Shown: piece after piece, positions 16,633 to 26,244 of the stretch | Numbering within the stretch: position 1 is the first letter of the stretch | How the letters are laid out: the number at the start of each line of letters is the position of its first letter | Assembly (NCBI RefSeq): GCF_030167925.1 | Contig: NZ_JASKUT010000002.1 | Span: 1,054,001 to 1,118,000, forward strand | Origin: Paenibacillus silviterrae | Lineage (GTDB): Bacteria > Bacillota > Bacilli > Paenibacillales > NBRC-103111 | Reading direction: 5' to 3' | DNA: 64,000 nt | The notes under the pieces: model-generated | The model's input: only the letters and a program-made list of their open reading frames with translations | Database searches by the model: none | What the model was told of the DNA's origin: nothing | Translations under genes and position numbers: made by a program

Positions 16633-17818
16633 CATATCGCTCAATGTAGAGTCTAAGTAAAATCGTTACCAAACTTACTGCCAATGATAGGATTCCCACC
16701 AGTACGACATATTGTGTACCGATTTTTAATATTAAAAAACCGCCAACAGCTGCCCCCAATGTTGTTCCAACGTTACAAGATAAAATGAATAATCCATTGG
16801 CAAAATCGGGCGCTTCGGGAGCTGCGGACATAATCAAATATTGATTGATATTTGCCATGATCCCTCCAGCCAATATTCCCCAAATGAAAGTTAACACTTC
16901 CATAGGTAAGGTGAACTTTCCTGTGAAGAATACAATGATGTAAACAGCCCCCAATAACAATGGGAAGGCTACTACAGACTTAACGGCACTATGAGTAAGT
17001 AACCTTCCTGCGACAATGTTTCCAATGATATTGGCTCCGCCGAAAATGAACAAGGTTAAACTGATGGTGTTCGGAGACATATTCGTTACAGTTTTCAGAT
17101 ATTCGGCTAAATAACTATAAACCCCAAATACAGCTGAGTTTAATAAAATGACCGTGATGACGGAGATCCATATCATAGGTTTTTTTAATACGGAAAGCTG
17201 GCTGCCATAAGAAAATCTGTTTTCAACAGGCATAGATGGCACAAACATCGATGTAGCAATGAAGACAATAGCATTAACAATAGCAAACAATGCCATGGCC
17301 ATTTCATATGAAACGGCGCTATGAATAAAGCTTGCGATCGGTACACCGGCTACCATGCCGGCAGATACTCCTATAAACACTTTAGAAACAGCTTTTGGAG
17401 CATCTTTTGCGCTTACTGAGGAAGCAGCCACAGTAAATGCCAAAGAACAATAAATCGGATGAAAAATGGCTGGTATGATTCGAGCAATTAATAGAATCGT
17501 AAAATTAGATGTAAAGATGGATACCATGTTTCCCACAATGAATACGCCTAATACCAGTAACATGACCTTTTTGCGATTTATCCCGGAAAACAATAACGGC
17601 AGCGTTGGTCCAGACACAGCAATAGTTAGAGCAAAAAGACTGACCAGCAGTCCTGCTTTGGATATGCTGACATGAAAGTGATCGGCAATGGCAGGCAATA
17701 ACCCAATAACCCCCATCTCGGTATTTAAGATACCGAATACTCCGATGGTTAATATGAATATGAGCACGTTGTTTTGTTTAGCCAAATGATCGCTTAACCT
17801 AAAAATAAAATTCGGCAT
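16586..17818 (-). CDS. MFS transporter (DHA1, AraJ/YdhP-like)
   Basis: 410 aa with about 12 membrane segments. Start ATG at 17818 preceded by AAGGAAGG eight bases upstream; an in-frame TTG two codons earlier is too close to that site. DHA1 features: NTEMGVIGLLPAIADHFHVS in segment 1 (compare TEFVIMGLLP in the second pump at 39988), RKKVMLLVLGVFIVGN loop, RIIPAIFHPIYCS in segment 4 and a glycine-rich second half. Members are drug or sugar efflux pumps; substrate unknown. Convergent with and overlapping the DHHW gene by 47 bases. An inverted repeat GTTGTT-taatc-AACAAC at 17933-17949, about 115 bases upstream, may be an operator. Confidence 0.87.
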   Translation of the reverse strand: MPNFIFRLSDHLAKQNNVLIFILTIGVFGILNTEMGVIGLLPAIADHFHVSISKAGLLVSLFALTIAVSGPTLPLLFSGINRKKVMLLVLGVFIVGNMVSIFTSNFTILLIARIIPAIFHPIYCSLAFTVAASSVSAKDAPKAVSKVFIGVSAGMVAGVPIASFIHSAVSYEMAMALFAIVNAIVFIATSMFVPSMPVENRFSYGSQLSVLKKPMIWISVITVILLNSAVFGVYSYLAEYLKTVTNMSPNTISLTLFIFGGANIIGNIVAGRLLTHSAVKSVVAFPLLLGAVYIIVFFTGKFTLPMEVLTFIWGILAGGIMANINQYLIMSAAPEAPDFANGLFILSCNVGTTLGAAVGGFLILKIGTQYVVLVGILSLAVSLVTILLRLYIERYVTQPVSSAAQRIPRP

Positions 17819-17992
17819 ATTCAATACCTTCCTTTCATGTTCAAATATAAACTACGAGTGATGTATTATCGACATCCGTCTATAATTTATAGTAAGAACA
17901 TAAACAAAACAATCGTTAATTTCACCGGTTTCGTTGTTTAATCAACAACTTCATAATCATTGTTGACTAACTCAAGGGAAAAGACTAGGAAA

Positions 17993-18049
17993 AAGGCTTC
18001 CTGCATTGAAGATACGCGTATGAGCGTATCTTCAACGCAGGAAGCCTTA
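17993..18049 (-). terminator. Terminator of the chemoreceptor gene
   Basis: Long hairpin: AAGGCTTCCTGC and GCAGGAAGCCTT form the outer 12 bp, GAAGATACGC and GCGTATCTTC the inner 10 bp, with six loop bases and TTTTTCC following on the minus strand. Confidence 0.9.
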
Positions 18050-18076
18050 GGATTTGTAGAAGCTATCGATTGAGGA

Positions 18077-20317
18077 CTATACGGCAAACCCCTTTAACGA
18101 ATCGTTCAGCTTGGCGGAGAGTGCTTCAAGCGCCTTCGTCGTTTCCACCAAGCGGTTGCTGGAATGATACTGCCGGTCGACCAGTCCTGCGACGCCTTCC
18201 GTTGAAGCAGTGAATTGCTCCGATAAAGCGCTGACCTGCAGCAGCATTTCATTTAACTCTTGACCAGCCTCCACCGATATTTGCAGTGAACCCCAGACCT
18301 CATGAAAGCGCTCGGTGAATTGCTGCATGGAAAGCATCACCTTCTGGAAGATCTCCTGAGAATTGTCGGACGCATTCAGCTGTCGTCTGAAGATCGGCAT
18401 CGACTCCGAGACCAGCTCACTGGTCTCTTCCATATAGCTATGGATCCGCTCGATGATTTGCCCGGCTGATTCGATGGAGTTATGCGATTGTACGGCCAAA
18501 TTCCGGATCTCCCCTGCGATGACCATGAAGCCTTTGCCCGTTTCTCCCGAAGAAGCAGCGACAATACCCGCGTTCAACGATAATATATTGATCCGCTTCG
18601 AAATGCTCTGCAGAAAATCCATGACGATGGAGATAGACTGTGTGCTTTCCCTCAGCCGTTCCATCTTTTGGTTTAGGTCGGTAATTTTGGCTTCGACGAT
18701 CTGGCTTTGCTCCGAAAGCACCTGCATCGTGGAAAGTCCTTCGTGACTTGCAGCTTCCATCTGCTCCGAAGCCTGCATCATATGCGTGTTTTTCTCTATG
18801 ACGTCATTCAAACACTGATGCAGCTTTCCAATCAGCACACCGCTTTTTTCGGCGTCGCTTGCCAGATTACTTGCGCCGATTGAAATCTCGTTCATAGTGG
18901 AGGCGATTTCTCTTGACGCCGACTCGTTCGATTCAACCAGTCCGCGAATTTCTTCCGTGGAGTGAAGCAGCAGATTGGCGGACTGGCTTGTGCTGCCTAC
19001 AATCCCGTTAATCCGATCCATCATACTATCAAAGCTTGTCCCGACAGAGCCGATCTCGTCGGAACGGCGAAATTGCAGTCGAACGCTCAGATCGCCTTGC
19101 TCGGCAAGCTGCATCTTGCGCTGTGCGATAATCATCGGCTTCCCGAACGTAAGGTAGCCCCACCAGCCGAGAAGGCAAGCCGCAATTACGGAGCCGCCGA
19201 GCAAGTAATAGAATCGCTCCAGAATCTTCTGGGCATCCTCCAGTAATTTGGTTTCCGGTATGGCGCCAATCAGCGTCCAGGGTTGATTCCGCAGCGTAGT
19301 GCCGGCCAACAAGTATTTATTTCCCTGGGCATCGGTATAATCTGCGATCCGGGTGTCCTGATTGGGGGAATGCTTCACGGCGGCCGGATCCCCGAATTCC
19401 GCCTCAGGGCGGTTCGTGAAATAAGTTGTTCCGTCTTGTCCTATCAAATGAATCTCCCCGATGCCGCCGAAGGTGATCGGGCTCAGCATTTTTTCGAAAT
19501 AGGATAGCTTGAATTCCGTGACGATGACGTCGGCCCACACGAGGTCCTCTGGACTCCAAAAGGCTCTTGCCATGGCGAATACCGTTTCGGGAGCCTCGAA
19601 CAAAAATGAGCCCTTCTGCGGTTTGGAGAAAACGACCTTGCCTTTAGCGGCGACGGCTTCCTGTACTAGAGGCAGCTGGTAAGGATTCGCTTTTGCCTTG
19701 TACGCTGTAATACTGCTGATTTGAATCTGATCATCTCCGTTGTGGCGAACCATCGAGGAGGAGAACACCATATCCGAATTCGTCATGACGGAGCTTTGCA
19801 CGTACTCCCGAAACGCCTTGTCCGCTTCTGTTCTCAGCTTGTTCAGCTCGGCTGACTTCTTTAACAGCTCGGTTTGTTCCGATTCGAGCCGGGTTAGCGC
19901 AATCGGCTTCGGCGTGTTCGGCTTCAGCTCCGAGTTCACTTTTTCGATCTCGGCTTTTATGGCGGCGAGACGCTGCAGCGTTCTCTCGTATTCCGCCAAT
20001 TCAACCGGGCTGTCAGGAAGCAGCTTGCGGCGCTTTTCCGTCAAAGCTTGATTGTTCACTGCGAAGATGACGGTGTTGTTGAACACGCCCTCCATTTGCC
20101 TCTCCCAAAGATCGACCTGCTTCGCGGCGTCGCGGGTTACTTGGTCGGCGTTGTTCCCGACCTTTTCTTTCAAGGCTTGCGCAGAGATGCTGTATACCAG
20201 CCAACCGGATAAAGCAAAGCTCGCTACGATACTAACGAGAAAAGCAAGAAACAGTTTGAATCCGATCGAACGAAGCTGCACCCCCGTGTTCCGTGCCTTC
20301 CGAATCCAACGGAGCAT
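18077..20317 (-). CDS. Methyl-accepting chemotaxis protein
   Basis: 746 aa; GGGGG nine bases before the ATG. Order: membrane segment (about 20-44), extracellular region with a long coiled coil (about 85-170, ERTLQRLAAIKAEIEKVN) and a Cache-like sensor (about 175-365, with EIHLIGQDGTTYFTNRPEAE and the LLAGTTLRNQPWTLIGAIPE end), second membrane segment (about 370-392), HAMP (about 393-445, RRSDEIGSVGTSFDSMM), and the cytoplasmic signalling domain with the hairpin tip FMVIAGEIRNLAVQSHNSIE. The tip departs from the usual E.R.LAE.s...A..I consensus (NLAVQSHNSIESA), so coupling to CheA/CheW may differ. It reads away from the SLH gene at 20592 and ends in its own terminator. Confidence 0.93.
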   Translation of the reverse strand: MLRWIRKARNTGVQLRSIGFKLFLAFLVSIVASFALSGWLVYSISAQALKEKVGNNADQVTRDAAKQVDLWERQMEGVFNNTVIFAVNNQALTEKRRKLLPDSPVELAEYERTLQRLAAIKAEIEKVNSELKPNTPKPIALTRLESEQTELLKKSAELNKLRTEADKAFREYVQSSVMTNSDMVFSSSMVRHNGDDQIQISSITAYKAKANPYQLPLVQEAVAAKGKVVFSKPQKGSFLFEAPETVFAMARAFWSPEDLVWADVIVTEFKLSYFEKMLSPITFGGIGEIHLIGQDGTTYFTNRPEAEFGDPAAVKHSPNQDTRIADYTDAQGNKYLLAGTTLRNQPWTLIGAIPETKLLEDAQKILERFYYLLGGSVIAACLLGWWGYLTFGKPMIIAQRKMQLAEQGDLSVRLQFRRSDEIGSVGTSFDSMMDRINGIVGSTSQSANLLLHSTEEIRGLVESNESASREIASTMNEISIGASNLASDAEKSGVLIGKLHQCLNDVIEKNTHMMQASEQMEAASHEGLSTMQVLSEQSQIVEAKITDLNQKMERLRESTQSISIVMDFLQSISKRINILSLNAGIVAASSGETGKGFMVIAGEIRNLAVQSHNSIESAGQIIERIHSYMEETSELVSESMPIFRRQLNASDNSQEIFQKVMLSMQQFTERFHEVWGSLQISVEAGQELNEMLLQVSALSEQFTASTEGVAGLVDRQYHSSNRLVETTKALEALSAKLNDSLKGFAV

Positions 20318-20591
20318 CGAACTAACCCCCTTTTTTTATTTTGAAAGCCGTTATGCAAAGATGCTTAAGATTGTTAAATAAAGCGCTTTCTTTCTAAATA
20401 TAACCTAACCTATGTGAAGATAGTGTGAATATTTTTCGTGTAAATTCGTCAAAAAAATGGGGCGTTACCAAAAATTACAAAGTAAAAAATTAATGTAAAA
20501 TCGACAAAAACCGACAATATTTTGTTACATTTAAGAAGGTAGAAATAGATTACATAAGCTAGCTAGCTTTATGACAACCGGAGGTGTGTGC

Positions 20592-23500
20592 GTGGTTAGA
20601 TTTAAGGGTCGTATATTGAAAGTTTTGTTGACAACAACGGTGGTCCTGCAGATTACCAATGTTCTAATCACAGGCGGGACACATGGTGTTCACGCGGAAG
20701 GGCCGGCGGATCCAGCACCGGTCGTGAATCCGGTCGGAATGCCGAACGGAAAGAAGGTGTTGTTTGACAACACCCATGGCCAGACCGCAGGTGCAGCGGA
20801 TTGGGTCATCGACGGGGGATTTTCCGATTTTGCTAATGGGCTTGCTGGAAGAGGCTATTCCGTGAAGGAATTACGCAAGACAACACCGATTACGCTCGCT
20901 GACCTCTTGGATTATGATGCGTTTGTGATCGGTGAAGCCAATATTCCGTACAAAGCATCGGAACAAGAGGCAATGGTCCAGTATGTCCAGGGTGGCGGCA
21001 GTATTTTCTTTATCGCCGACCACTACAACGCAGATCGCAACAAAAACAGGTGGGATGCTTCGGAAGTGATGAATGGGTACCGCCGCGGTGCATGGGACAA
21101 TCCCGCAAAGGGCATGACTGCCGAGGAGGCCGCCTCTTCCGCAATGCAGGGGGTGCAGAGCTCGGACTGGTTATCCGATCATTTCGGCGTACGCTTTCGT
21201 TATAATGCGCTAGCCGATATTACTACCGGTCAAACCATTGTCCCTCCGGATCAGTCCTTCGGGATAACTCAAGGCGTGAGCAATGTCGCGATGCACGCTG
21301 GCTCAACGCTTGCCATTACAGATCCTACCAAGGCAAAGGGCCTCATCTACTTGCCGCAAACGAACGCAAAATGGGCTAATGCCGTGGACCAAGGCGTATA
21401 CAATGGCGGCGGCGTGGCAGAAGGTCCTTATTCCGCGATTGCCAAGGCAGGAGCGGGAAAGGCGGCGTTTATCGGCGATTCCTCTCCTGTGGAAGATGAA
21501 ACGCCTAAATATTTACGGGAAGAGACAGGTACTTCTAAAACTACCTATGCAGGGTGGAAAGAAGAGCAGGATTCCGCTTATCTCCTCAATTTGATCGACT
21601 GGTTAACAACGGAAGAGCCTAACATCACAAGTCTGGATCAATACCCGGGACTTGAGCTTGATCAGCCGACCCCATTACTGCCTTTCGAGAATCCACCCGA
21701 TTCTACGGAGCCGCAGGCAGAACCGTGGGCAGCACCCGCAGCAGGCTATAAATGGTATGATCCTTCTACGTTCAAATCGGGTTCTTACGGTTCTGCTATT
21801 GCTGTGACGAATCCGACTTACTCGTTTGTATCGCAGTCGCCGATGCCAAGCAATGAGCAGGTGTTCCCGGTACGTGTTGTTATCGACAATATGGCTCCGG
21901 GCGCTACCTTATCGAACCTCAACGTTGGGGCTTATAATCCAAGCGGCGGAGCGCAGCTCGGTATGATCAGCCTTGACGGCGGTGCAACCTGGCCGACAAG
22001 CCCAGGCTATAGTGCTTCATTTGCCGTTACTGCTAACGCGAAGGGGCATGCCGTTAAAGAGGTACTGATAAAGCTTAAAGGCACCCCTGCCTCCGCTAAC
22101 TTCCGGATCAGGCAGGGCTCAAACGCTTTACTGACAAAGACGGTGCCGGCCGACGCCACTGCACAGCCGCAAGAGCTTCCACCGGATATCCCGCCGGTCA
22201 GCACGATCGTCATGGCAAGAAGTAAAGCGAGCGGTACGACCGTCAGCATCGAAGGGATAGTGACTACACAGCCTGGAGCATTCGGTGACCAGTCGTTCTA
22301 CCTGCAGGATTCTACAGGAGGAATATATGTTCCCCAAAATTCGACGGGTTATAACGTTGGTGACAAGGTGCTGGTCAGCGGAGATTTGACTTTGTTTAAC
22401 GGCGAGCTGGGGCTTGCAAGCATCCACCACTTGGCAAAGACCGGAACCGATGCCATCCCTGTACCCGAGACGGTCACTTCCCTGCACGCCTATAACCAAG
22501 GGCAATTGGTATCGCTGGATCAAGTTGTCATCCAAAATTTTAGCGACGCAGCACCTGCCGGTTCTTTTGAATTTGATGCTGTCGCGGCAGACAGCACAAC
22601 ATCACGAGTACGAGTTGATGCACGAACGGGCCTTACGAAGGATATTTTTCTACAATCGTATGGACTTGGGGATAAGGTACAAATCTCCGGTGTTGCTTCT
22701 GTCGATAATAGCACGTTCCAGCTGAAACCCCGAGGACTAAGCGACTTTGTGCAGATCTTGCCTGCAAGCCCCTCGGCCGGCGGAACGGGCAATTCGTCGG
22801 GAAGCGGAAATGCGCCGGCCAGCATTGTAACCGGTCTAACCATTTCAACCCTAGAGGGACCTGTATATGCAGGGGACTCCAAGCAGTTCTACGCCAATGC
22901 CCAACTGTCGGCGGGTTCATCAATGGATATAACTCCGTCGGCAGTATGGGAATCCAGTATACCCGCAGTGGCCACTGTGTCCGGAACAGGTATTGTTTCC
23001 GCACTCAATGCAGGGACAACTGTGATAACCGCCACATATGAGGGGCAATCGTATCCCTATTCATTACAAGTTCTGCCTGCATTAGGGACGAATCCAAATC
23101 CATCGCCGACAGTCACGCTCGCAGGTCTTAACGCAACGCCGGCAACTTTTACACAAGCAGCAGGGTATCCTTCAGGCAGTACGGTCATCCGGGCAGTCTA
23201 TCATGACAACTCGACCGTAGTGATTTCCAATCAGGATGTTATTTGGAGCTCCCAGAACGCGAATATCGCTTCCGCTAGCGAAACCGGCATGATTTCTTTC
23301 AACTCCGTAGGGTCTACCGTGATTACAGCTACTTACGGCGGACAGCAGGCGTTTATCGCTGTAACAGTACTTCCCGCGGAAATCTCGCCTACGGTAATTG
23401 TTCCGGAGGAATCGTCGTCCGTATCCCAGGATGCAGTAACCCCGGCTCCAGTACGGACCGCACCTGTATTACCCGCAGCTCCGCCAGGTCCTGGGGCATC

Positions 23501-24188
23501 TGTAAATGCGGATGCACCAGATAAGGCACAGGCCGGTACTCCGATATTCCGAAATGAGATTATCGTGACGGAGAAAGTAGTCCATTCCATTAGGACCAAG
23601 GTAGCCGAATCGTCCACGGAGGAGAAATCCATACCGGCGGATACGGCAGGGCATTGGGCTGAAAAGACGGTTGGCATTTTCGTAAAGCTGCATATTATCG
23701 AGGGCTATGAGGATGGGACAGCCAAACCGGATGCGACGATTACCCGTGCAGAATTTGCTCAGATTATTTCGCGCGTATTCGATGTCAACAGCTCCGCTCG
23801 CCCCGTAGTGATGAATGATCTAAGCGATCATTGGGCCAAGAACTCCATCGAGAAGCTGGCGCAGTCGGGTGTTCTTAGCGGTTATGGCGACGGTACCTTC
23901 CGTCCGGACAAGGCCATTACCCGAGAGGAAATGATAGTAATCCTATCCCGTTTAGTCAACTTGAGCGTCGTACAGAAGGACGAGAGCAAGGGCTTCTTCA
24001 AGGATCTGCAGGAGTCTTATGCGGAAGTGGAAATTAAGAACGCGGCTGAAGCAGGCATCATCAACGGAAAGCGTGAGGACACGTTCGACCCTAAGAGCGA
24101 ATCCACACGCGCAGAAGCACTTCAAGTGATTCTTAACACGCTTAACTTGAATCCTGAAGTGAAGACGCTTCTCGACACGATGAAATAA
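20592..24188 (+). CDS. Large SLH surface protein with GATase-like, OB-fold and Big2 domains
   Basis: 1198 aa from GTG at 20592: GGAGG lies seven bases upstream, while the ATG at 20571 overlaps that ribosome site. Signal peptide ends near VHAEG. Order: alpha/beta GATase-like/DUF4350-like domain (about 45-335, KKVLFDNTHGQ, DYDAFVIGEANIPY, GGSIFFIADHYNAD, GKAAFIGDSSPVED), beta domain with a hemolysin-like NMAPGATLSNLNVG stretch, OB-fold DNA/RNA-or-sugar-binding-like domain (about 540-710, IEGIVTTQPGAFGDQSFYLQ), two Big2 domains (about 745-925), Pro/Ala linker, and three SLH domains (about 1010-1190; ITRAEFAQIISRV, ITREEMIVILSRL, STRAEALQVILNT). Same design appears in Paenibacillus nuclease-like surface proteins, but no nuclease residues are evident. 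It is a wall-anchored protein; catalytic role unknown. Confidence 0.88.
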   Translation: MVRFKGRILKVLLTTTVVLQITNVLITGGTHGVHAEGPADPAPVVNPVGMPNGKKVLFDNTHGQTAGAADWVIDGGFSDFANGLAGRGYSVKELRKTTPITLADLLDYDAFVIGEANIPYKASEQEAMVQYVQGGGSIFFIADHYNADRNKNRWDASEVMNGYRRGAWDNPAKGMTAEEAASSAMQGVQSSDWLSDHFGVRFRYNALADITTGQTIVPPDQSFGITQGVSNVAMHAGSTLAITDPTKAKGLIYLPQTNAKWANAVDQGVYNGGGVAEGPYSAIAKAGAGKAAFIGDSSPVEDETPKYLREETGTSKTTYAGWKEEQDSAYLLNLIDWLTTEEPNITSLDQYPGLELDQPTPLLPFENPPDSTEPQAEPWAAPAAGYKWYDPSTFKSGSYGSAIAVTNPTYSFVSQSPMPSNEQVFPVRVVIDNMAPGATLSNLNVGAYNPSGGAQLGMISLDGGATWPTSPGYSASFAVTANAKGHAVKEVLIKLKGTPASANFRIRQGSNALLTKTVPADATAQPQELPPDIPPVSTIVMARSKASGTTVSIEGIVTTQPGAFGDQSFYLQDSTGGIYVPQNSTGYNVGDKVLVSGDLTLFNGELGLASIHHLAKTGTDAIPVPETVTSLHAYNQGQLVSLDQVVIQNFSDAAPAGSFEFDAVAADSTTSRVRVDARTGLTKDIFLQSYGLGDKVQISGVASVDNSTFQLKPRGLSDFVQILPASPSAGGTGNSSGSGNAPASIVTGLTISTLEGPVYAGDSKQFYANAQLSAGSSMDITPSAVWESSIPAVATVSGTGIVSALNAGTTVITATYEGQSYPYSLQVLPALGTNPNPSPTVTLAGLNATPATFTQAAGYPSGSTVIRAVYHDNSTVVISNQDVIWSSQNANIASASETGMISFNSVGSTVITATYGGQQAFIAVTVLPAEISPTVIVPEESSSVSQDAVTPAPVRTAPVLPAAPPGPGASVNADAPDKAQAGTPIFRNEIIVTEKVVHSIRTKVAESSTEEKSIPADTAGHWAEKTVGIFVKLHIIEGYEDGTAKPDATITRAEFAQIISRVFDVNSSARPVVMNDLSDHWAKNSIEKLAQSGVLSGYGDGTFRPDKAITREEMIVILSRLVNLSVVQKDESKGFFKDLQESYAEVEIKNAAEAGIINGKREDTFDPKSESTRAEALQVILNTLNLNPEVKTLLDTMK

Positions 24189-24279
24189 GCGGTGGAGGTA
24201 CGACGGGGCCGATAACCCCATCTCCTCTCCACATAAGTGAACATTTCGCCCTTTCGCTTCCCTATGGAAGTCGGAGGGG

Positions 24280-24453
24280 CTATGTTTGCGTCCGGGAATT
24301 TACGTCCGTTTCATTTATCATGTTCGGTTCAAACCCTTTTGCGGCTTCCACAAGATTTCCCTCTGTATTCAAAACAAAGCTGGTTGGCTGCAACCCAAAG
24401 CTATCTACGTCACCTACCGCTGCCTTCCCCGTTTCGGGATTATCTTTCGCCAT
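24280..24453 (-). CDS. Small hypothetical protein, 57 aa
   Basis: ATG at 24453 preceded by AAGGGAGA at an ideal distance; stop TAG at 24280. Sequence starts MAKDNPETGKAAVGDVDS and ends NETDVNSRTQT; hydrophilic, no signal peptide or membrane segment, no family recognised. It overlaps the end of the next frame upstream (24414-24608) by 40 bases, in another frame. The ribosome site is the best evidence that it is translated. Confidence 0.55.
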   Translation of the reverse strand: MAKDNPETGKAAVGDVDSFGLQPTSFVLNTEGNLVEAAKGFEPNMINETDVNSRTQT

Positions 24454-24608
24454 GTGTCAAATCTCCCTTCTTGATTTTTCCCTAATGGATAGAATCCCCA
24501 ATCATCGGATCTAATTATGTAAATGCTCCTTAATACATCAGATACGTTTTGTATCTGCAACATACCGTCACTACCTACCGGTTCGTATTCCCCTCTTTCC
24601 ATGATCAT
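24414..24608 (-). CDS. Possible small protein, 64 aa
   Basis: ATG at 24608 with AGGCGG about ten bases upstream. MIMERGEYEPVGSDGMLQIQ then DVLRSIYIIRSDDWGFYPLG: composition looks protein-like for the first 50 residues, while the end (RKIIPKRGRQR) is the other-frame reading of the 57-aa gene. May be a real small protein or an older, extended gene now overlapping its neighbour. No family recognised. Confidence 0.35.
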   Translation of the reverse strand: MIMERGEYEPVGSDGMLQIQNVSDVLRSIYIIRSDDWGFYPLGKNQEGRFDTWRKIIPKRGRQR

Positions 24609-24629
24609 GCATAAGTACCGCCTGCCTCT

Positions 24630-25229
24630 CTAAGAGGTAGACGTTCGTGGAGTCAGGACGCCCTCGGGGACGGAAGCTAGATACTTACGTCGGCTTCGAT
24701 CCAACAGCGGATATTTGAAAAGCAGCCCCTCGTACACCGGCTGAAGCTCGGGATGCTCCCAGAAGTCTTTTGGCGTAATCAGTCCGGCAGGACGTTCCCA
24801 TAAGCCAACTCCCGACTGCTGCAGCACCTGCGCCACAAATTGCGAGCAGAAGTACGCGTGCCGCGGCGCCAGCTCAATCTGCAGCAGTACACCGAGTAAT
24901 CCGATCTGATTGTACCGATACCGGTCTTGATTTTGCCGGAAGATGTAAAGGAGCCGTTGGATGTTGTCTTGTTGTCTTGCTGTGATAGAGAGTCACAAAA
25001 GTGCACATCGGGTATTGGGAAAATGAGCATAAGTTCCTTCAGTAACGGTCTCTCGGATGAAACCGCCTGACCAAGGATTGGTCGGGTGTTTACGCCCGAA
25101 GCTGTAAAGCTCCTCCAGCCCGGCATCCAAAGCAAGCGAAGCGTGCGTGTAGGGAGACGCCGTGCAGGCTTGAATCATTATTGCAAATCTCATCCCCGTT
25201 GCCGTCAGCAGAATATAAACCTCACTCAT
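24630..25229 (-). pseudogene. Permuted NlpC/P60 (YiiX-like) protein split by in-frame TGA
   Basis: One continuous 200-codon frame broken only by TGA at 24993-24995 (after NTRCALL, before LSITARQQDN). Upstream half: MSEVYILLTATGMRFA, then SPYTHASLALD with the likely catalytic His. Downstream half: QIGLLGVLLQIELAPRHAYF then CSQFVAQVLQQSG with the likely catalytic Cys, and FWEHPELQPVYEGLLFKYPL. His-before-Cys order is that of permuted papain-like NlpC/P60 enzymes (YaeF/YiiX type). A CGA to TGA change would explain the stop and both halves are otherwise intact, so the loss is recent or a sequencing error. A ribosome site on the first half (GGGGGGATGAAAGATG region) supports a once-normal gene. Confidence 0.8.
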
Positions 25230-25291
25230 CTTTCATCCCCCCCGTTTCGCGCTGCATCCTCTTGCGGCTGCAATATCCATCTCAACAATAC

Positions 25292-25327
25292 AAAAAAAAA
25301 GGGCAGGTCCTGTTTGGACTCTGCCCT
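25292..25327 (-). terminator. Terminator of the RMD1-like gene
   Basis: AGGGCAG-AGTCC and GGAC-CTGCCCT pair around a short loop with a one-base bulge, followed on the minus strand by nine T's. It starts eight bases after the stop codon. Confidence 0.92.
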
Positions 25328-25334
25328 AGCTCTT

Positions 25335-26168
25335 TCATAATAAACCGATGATCTGCAGCACAGTAAGAATAACCTCGATTACAATGAGTGTTACTATAAC
25401 CCATTCCACGAACAGTCCGCGGATCGAATGACTGATATTCGAGAACCCCTCCAGGATGTGATAAAGAGTATCCGTCTTGTTCTTGAGAATTTTATATCGA
25501 TCGTTTAATTCGAAAAATTCCAGCATTTTGTCATAAAGCTCATTAGCCGAGCTGTTAGTCCACGTGATCTCCGGCTTATCCAAAATCATAATATAGGCAA
25601 GTGTATTATATTCATGGCGTACAATTCTTGCCGTCATCCTCGCCAGCTCCTTGTTACCAATGCCCAGCTTCCCCCTCTCCAATCTATCGATCATCGTTTC
25701 GAGGTTATCCTGGATATTGCTTAGCTGCTCCTCCGTCTTTTCCAGTGCAACGGATTTGGCCAGTACGGTAGAGATCAGCTCGGGGTAAAAGCTTTCATAT
25801 TCAGGAACCGCCACGAATTCATCCGTCATTTCAATGGTATCAGCTACCTCCAGATGCAGCCGGTAATCGTCCGTATATTGAAATACGGATTGGAAGTCAA
25901 TGTCATTTTCAAACGTATGTATAAACTTTAAAAAGCTCGTTATTTCTTTATCACTGGTATGGTTGATGAAGACAATACTGCCGAAGGAAAACACAAGCAC
26001 TTGCTGCGTCAGCCCTATGGAATAATTCATAATGGACCCAAGGAGCTCCCCTTTTAGCACTAGTGGCTGCTCCCATGTATATCTTTTGGGAATTCCGCAG
26101 TGGATTGCGATTTTATTCAGGTCAATTTCATTCGTAATCGCTATAGCTTTAAAGGTAATATCTTTCAT
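25335..26168 (-). CDS. RMD1/DUF155 family protein
   Basis: 277 aa. The ATG at 26168 is preceded by CGGAG eight bases upstream; a GTG two codons earlier is too close. Signature of the family: LVFSFGSIVFINHTSDKEI (strand and turn), a DDYRLHLE strand, LAKSVALEKTEEQLSNIQD helix, HEYNTLAYIMILDKPEITW and a final hydrophobic helix (WVIVTLIVIEVILTVLQIIG, about 252-277) anchoring it in the membrane with the body in the cytosol. Yeast relatives are mitochondrial translation-linked proteins; in bacteria the role is unknown. Followed by a strong terminator; likely a single-gene unit. Confidence 0.82.
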   Translation of the reverse strand: MKDITFKAIAITNEIDLNKIAIHCGIPKRYTWEQPLVLKGELLGSIMNYSIGLTQQVLVFSFGSIVFINHTSDKEITSFLKFIHTFENDIDFQSVFQYTDDYRLHLEVADTIEMTDEFVAVPEYESFYPELISTVLAKSVALEKTEEQLSNIQDNLETMIDRLERGKLGIGNKELARMTARIVRHEYNTLAYIMILDKPEITWTNSSANELYDKMLEFFELNDRYKILKNKTDTLYHILEGFSNISHSIRGLFVEWVIVTLIVIEVILTVLQIIGLL

Positions 26169-26244
26169 TCTCACGACTCCGTTCGGTCAGGCTTCTACTT
26201 CATTGTTAGTATTACCATGACCTGCCAGTTCGCAAACCATCAAG

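Noticed and set aside
20376..20392. cre box upstream of the chemoreceptor gene (AAAGCGCTTTC)
   Set aside because: The core is palindromic but three of the four outer consensus positions fail.
24993..24995. TGA read as selenocysteine
   Set aside because: No conserved Cys or redox motif at this position, no evident SECIS-like hairpin directly after it; Arg codon mutated to stop is simpler.
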